Shown here piece after piece: positions 62,184-64,000 of a DNA stretch of 64,000 nucleotides. Where the stretch lies: assembly GCA_026873275.1 (NCBI GenBank), contig JANTUC010000018.1, forward strand, positions 764,001 through 828,000. Reading direction: 5' to 3'. Both the position numbers and the translations under genes were made by a program. The notes under the pieces were generated by a model, which was not told the origin of the DNA, ran no database searches, and saw only the letters and a list, made by a program, of their open reading frames with translations. Source of the DNA: Pseudopithomyces maydicus. Lineage: Eukaryota; Ascomycota; Dothideomycetes; Pleosporales; Didymosphaeriaceae. How positions within the stretch are numbered: position 1 is the first letter of the stretch; each line of letters begins with the position of its first letter.

Positions 62184-64000
62184 ATGCCCAAGGAGCACAG
62201 GAAGCGCGGCCGTCGCGACGACGAGAAGAAGCGCAAGCGTGCCCGCGACCTCGACGACCCGGAAGCCCAGCCCAAGCGCCTGCGCAAGACCATCGACGCC
62301 GACGCTGCCGCCGCCGACGAGCACAACCACCACCCCGAAGCCGACCAGGACCAGCCCTTCCAGGATGATGCCGTTGACGGCGTCACCCGCCCGGGCGCCA
62401 TGCCCTTCTACGGCATGCTCGACGAGGACGAGCAGGAGTACTTCAAGCGCGCCGACGAAATGCTCGAGCTCAACCAGTTCGACGGGCCCGACGAGCGCAA
62501 CCTGTTCATCGAGAGCGTCTACAAGGAGGCCGACGGCAAGGAGCTCAAGCTCGCAAACAGCCAGTCCTGCTCCCGCCTCATGGAGCGTCTGATCCTTCTC
62601 TCCTCGCCAAACCAGCTCAAGGATCTGTTCCAAAAGTTCAGCGGCCAGTAAGTCTTTTCCGCCTCAACCCAGCTTCTCTCGGCACCACCATCTCACCGTT
62701 CCAGCTTTGTCCACCTCATCCAGCACCGATTTGCCTCGCACTGCTGCGAAGCTCTCTTCACAAAAGCCGCCCCCGTTGTCACCCACGAAGTCGCGAAGCC
62801 CGACCTGGTACACACGCCGCCCTCGTCCGATCCCAACGACGTTGTCGCTTCCATGGAAAACCTTTTTCTCTTCACCTTGGATGAACTGGAAGGTTACTTG
62901 GGCTATCTGATCACCGAGCGTTTTGCATCGCACGTCATGCGTGTGCTTCTCGTCGTGCTCTCCGGCACTCCGCTGGAAAAACAAGGCAGCAAATCCACGC
63001 TGCACAGCAAGAAGAAGGAGAAGGTCGGCGTTCCCGGTTCGGAGAAGCAAGAGTTTGTTTTGGGTGACCGAAAAGTGCCGCAATCGTTCCTGGACGCTTT
63101 GCAAAAGGTCATCACCGACAGTGTTGTAAACCTCGACACCAATTACCTACAGATGCTCTCAACCCACCCTACCGGCAATCCAACCCTGCAGTTGATGCTC
63201 AAGCTGGAACTGACCCTCTTTGGCAAGTTGAAAGCTAAGGACGAAAATTCAATTATCCGCAAGCTCCTCCCCGACGACCCAATCAAGGAAGATACCCCGA
63301 GTGGATCGTTCATCAATGGCCTGATATACGATGCCGTCGGCTCCAGATTGCTGGAAACCATCATCCAATACGCCCCCGGGAAACTTTTCAAGTCTCTATA
63401 CAGACAGTTCTTCCAACCGCGCATGGGCAGTCTTGCACGTAATGAGATTGCTAGCTACGTTGCCGCTAAGATTCTGGAACGTTTAAGCAAGGATGATCTC
63501 GAGGAGGCTACCCGCCAGATTATTGAGCAAATCCCCAACCTAGTCGAGCGTAACCGAACTGGCATCATAAAGACCTTGATCGAACGTTGTGTCGCGCGAG
63601 GAGTCGACACAATCCCTGTTGCAGCCCAACTCGAAGCTGCTTATGGTGGATCTGGCGGTTTCGAAATCACACGACTCCTCAAACTTGGCGAAGCGACCTC
63701 GGACGATGGCAAGAAGGGCGACAAACAGGAGCATGCACAGCCCGACAGGGTTCATGGCTCTTTGCTTGCGCAGACGATGATGACCGTGGATGGACCTTTG
63801 GGCAATTTGGTCTTCGATTCTTTCACGAGGCTTGGTGACTATATGACCTTGCGCGTTGCTCGCGATCCGGTAGCGTCACGAACTTTGCAGGCTGCATTGG
63901 TGTCTCCCAATGCGACTGTGATCTTCCGAAGAAAAGTCATTCAACAGTTCTACGGGCATGTTGGTGAGCTAGCTCTGGATCCTGCTGGATCGCATGTCAT
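62184..64000 (+). CDS. NOP9: NOP9, nucleolar Pumilio-repeat protein (3' end outside window)
   Basis: Pre-ribosomal factor of the small subunit with 11 Puf-like repeats that binds 18S rRNA precursors. Exon 1 62184-62647, 57-nt intron, exon 2 from 62705 to the window edge, open throughout. The N-terminus is strongly basic (KEHRKRGRRDDEKKRKRARD), a nucleolar signal. Puf-repeat elements include YFKRADEMLELNQF, CSRLMERLILLSS, FVHLIQHRFASHCCEALF, ITERFASHVMRVLLVVLSG, DAVGSRLLETIIQY and GPLGNLVFDSFTRL. About 586 residues are present; the last repeats and the stop lie beyond 64000. Confidence 0.95.

Noticed and set aside
1..64000. tRNA, rRNA, CRISPR or intact transposon
   Set aside because: No T-arm-like motif in a cloverleaf context, no spaced repeats, no transposase or reverse-transcriptase motif was seen by eye. 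A tRNAscan or repeat-library search could still find something.

Overview
The window is nuclear DNA from a filamentous ascomycete. Genes carry many short GT-AG introns (about 47-93 nt) with CTAAC-like branch points, and typical fungal families are present: Zn2Cys6 regulators, an AA9 lytic polysaccharide monooxygenase, a fungal-rhodopsin-type 7TM protein and DUF2985. A Cmr1/Pig1-type regulator close to a trihydroxynaphthalene (THN) reductase is the arrangement of the DHN-melanin locus of Dothideomycetes such as Cochliobolus and Alternaria, so a dark-pigmented dothideomycete is the best guess. That placement is inference.

Layout. 1-11.2 kb: no recognisable gene; the last 2 kb before the regulator is low-complexity DNA with small tandem repeats and a C13 run. 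11.2-19.6 kb: melanin regulator and THN reductase, 4.3 kb apart, with no polyketide synthase in view. 21.3-24.6 kb: two secreted proteins, one with Gln/Gly/Thr repeats and one built of three Cys-rich modules. 24.9-27.3 kb: mitoribosomal mL49 head-to-head with eIF3e. 28-34 kb: BTB protein, 7TM protein and DUF2985 protein, all on the minus strand. 34.9-41.4 kb: SPT10-like acetyltransferase, AA9 enzyme, Zn2Cys6 regulator. 43-47.1 kb: mitochondrial group (citrate carrier head-to-head with MAM33, then a LETM1-like protein). 47.5-52.5 kb: extended SDR reductase, cupin, F-box protein. 54.3-64 kb: LST7/folliculin, a small hydrophilic protein, RINT1/TIP20, and NOP9, which runs off the window end.

Exons were joined by hand from splice signals and reading phase; for nearly every gene the exon lengths add up to a whole number of codons. 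Seven genes (melanin regulator, repeat protein, mL49, DUF2985, SPT10, cupin, F-box) do so only after a one-base correction. Five of the seven breaks lie in runs of C or G that are one base short. Because mL49 and SPT10 are housekeeping genes, assembly error is more likely than pseudogenisation, and the affected gene models should be treated as intact but misread.

The most original items are the three-module cysteine protein, the repeat-bearing secreted protein beside it, the very short exons (12, 19, 21 and 30 nt) in LST7, AA9 and CTP1, and a coding-like overlapping frame behind the small gene at 57 kb. I saw no tRNA, rRNA, CRISPR array or intact transposon by eye.
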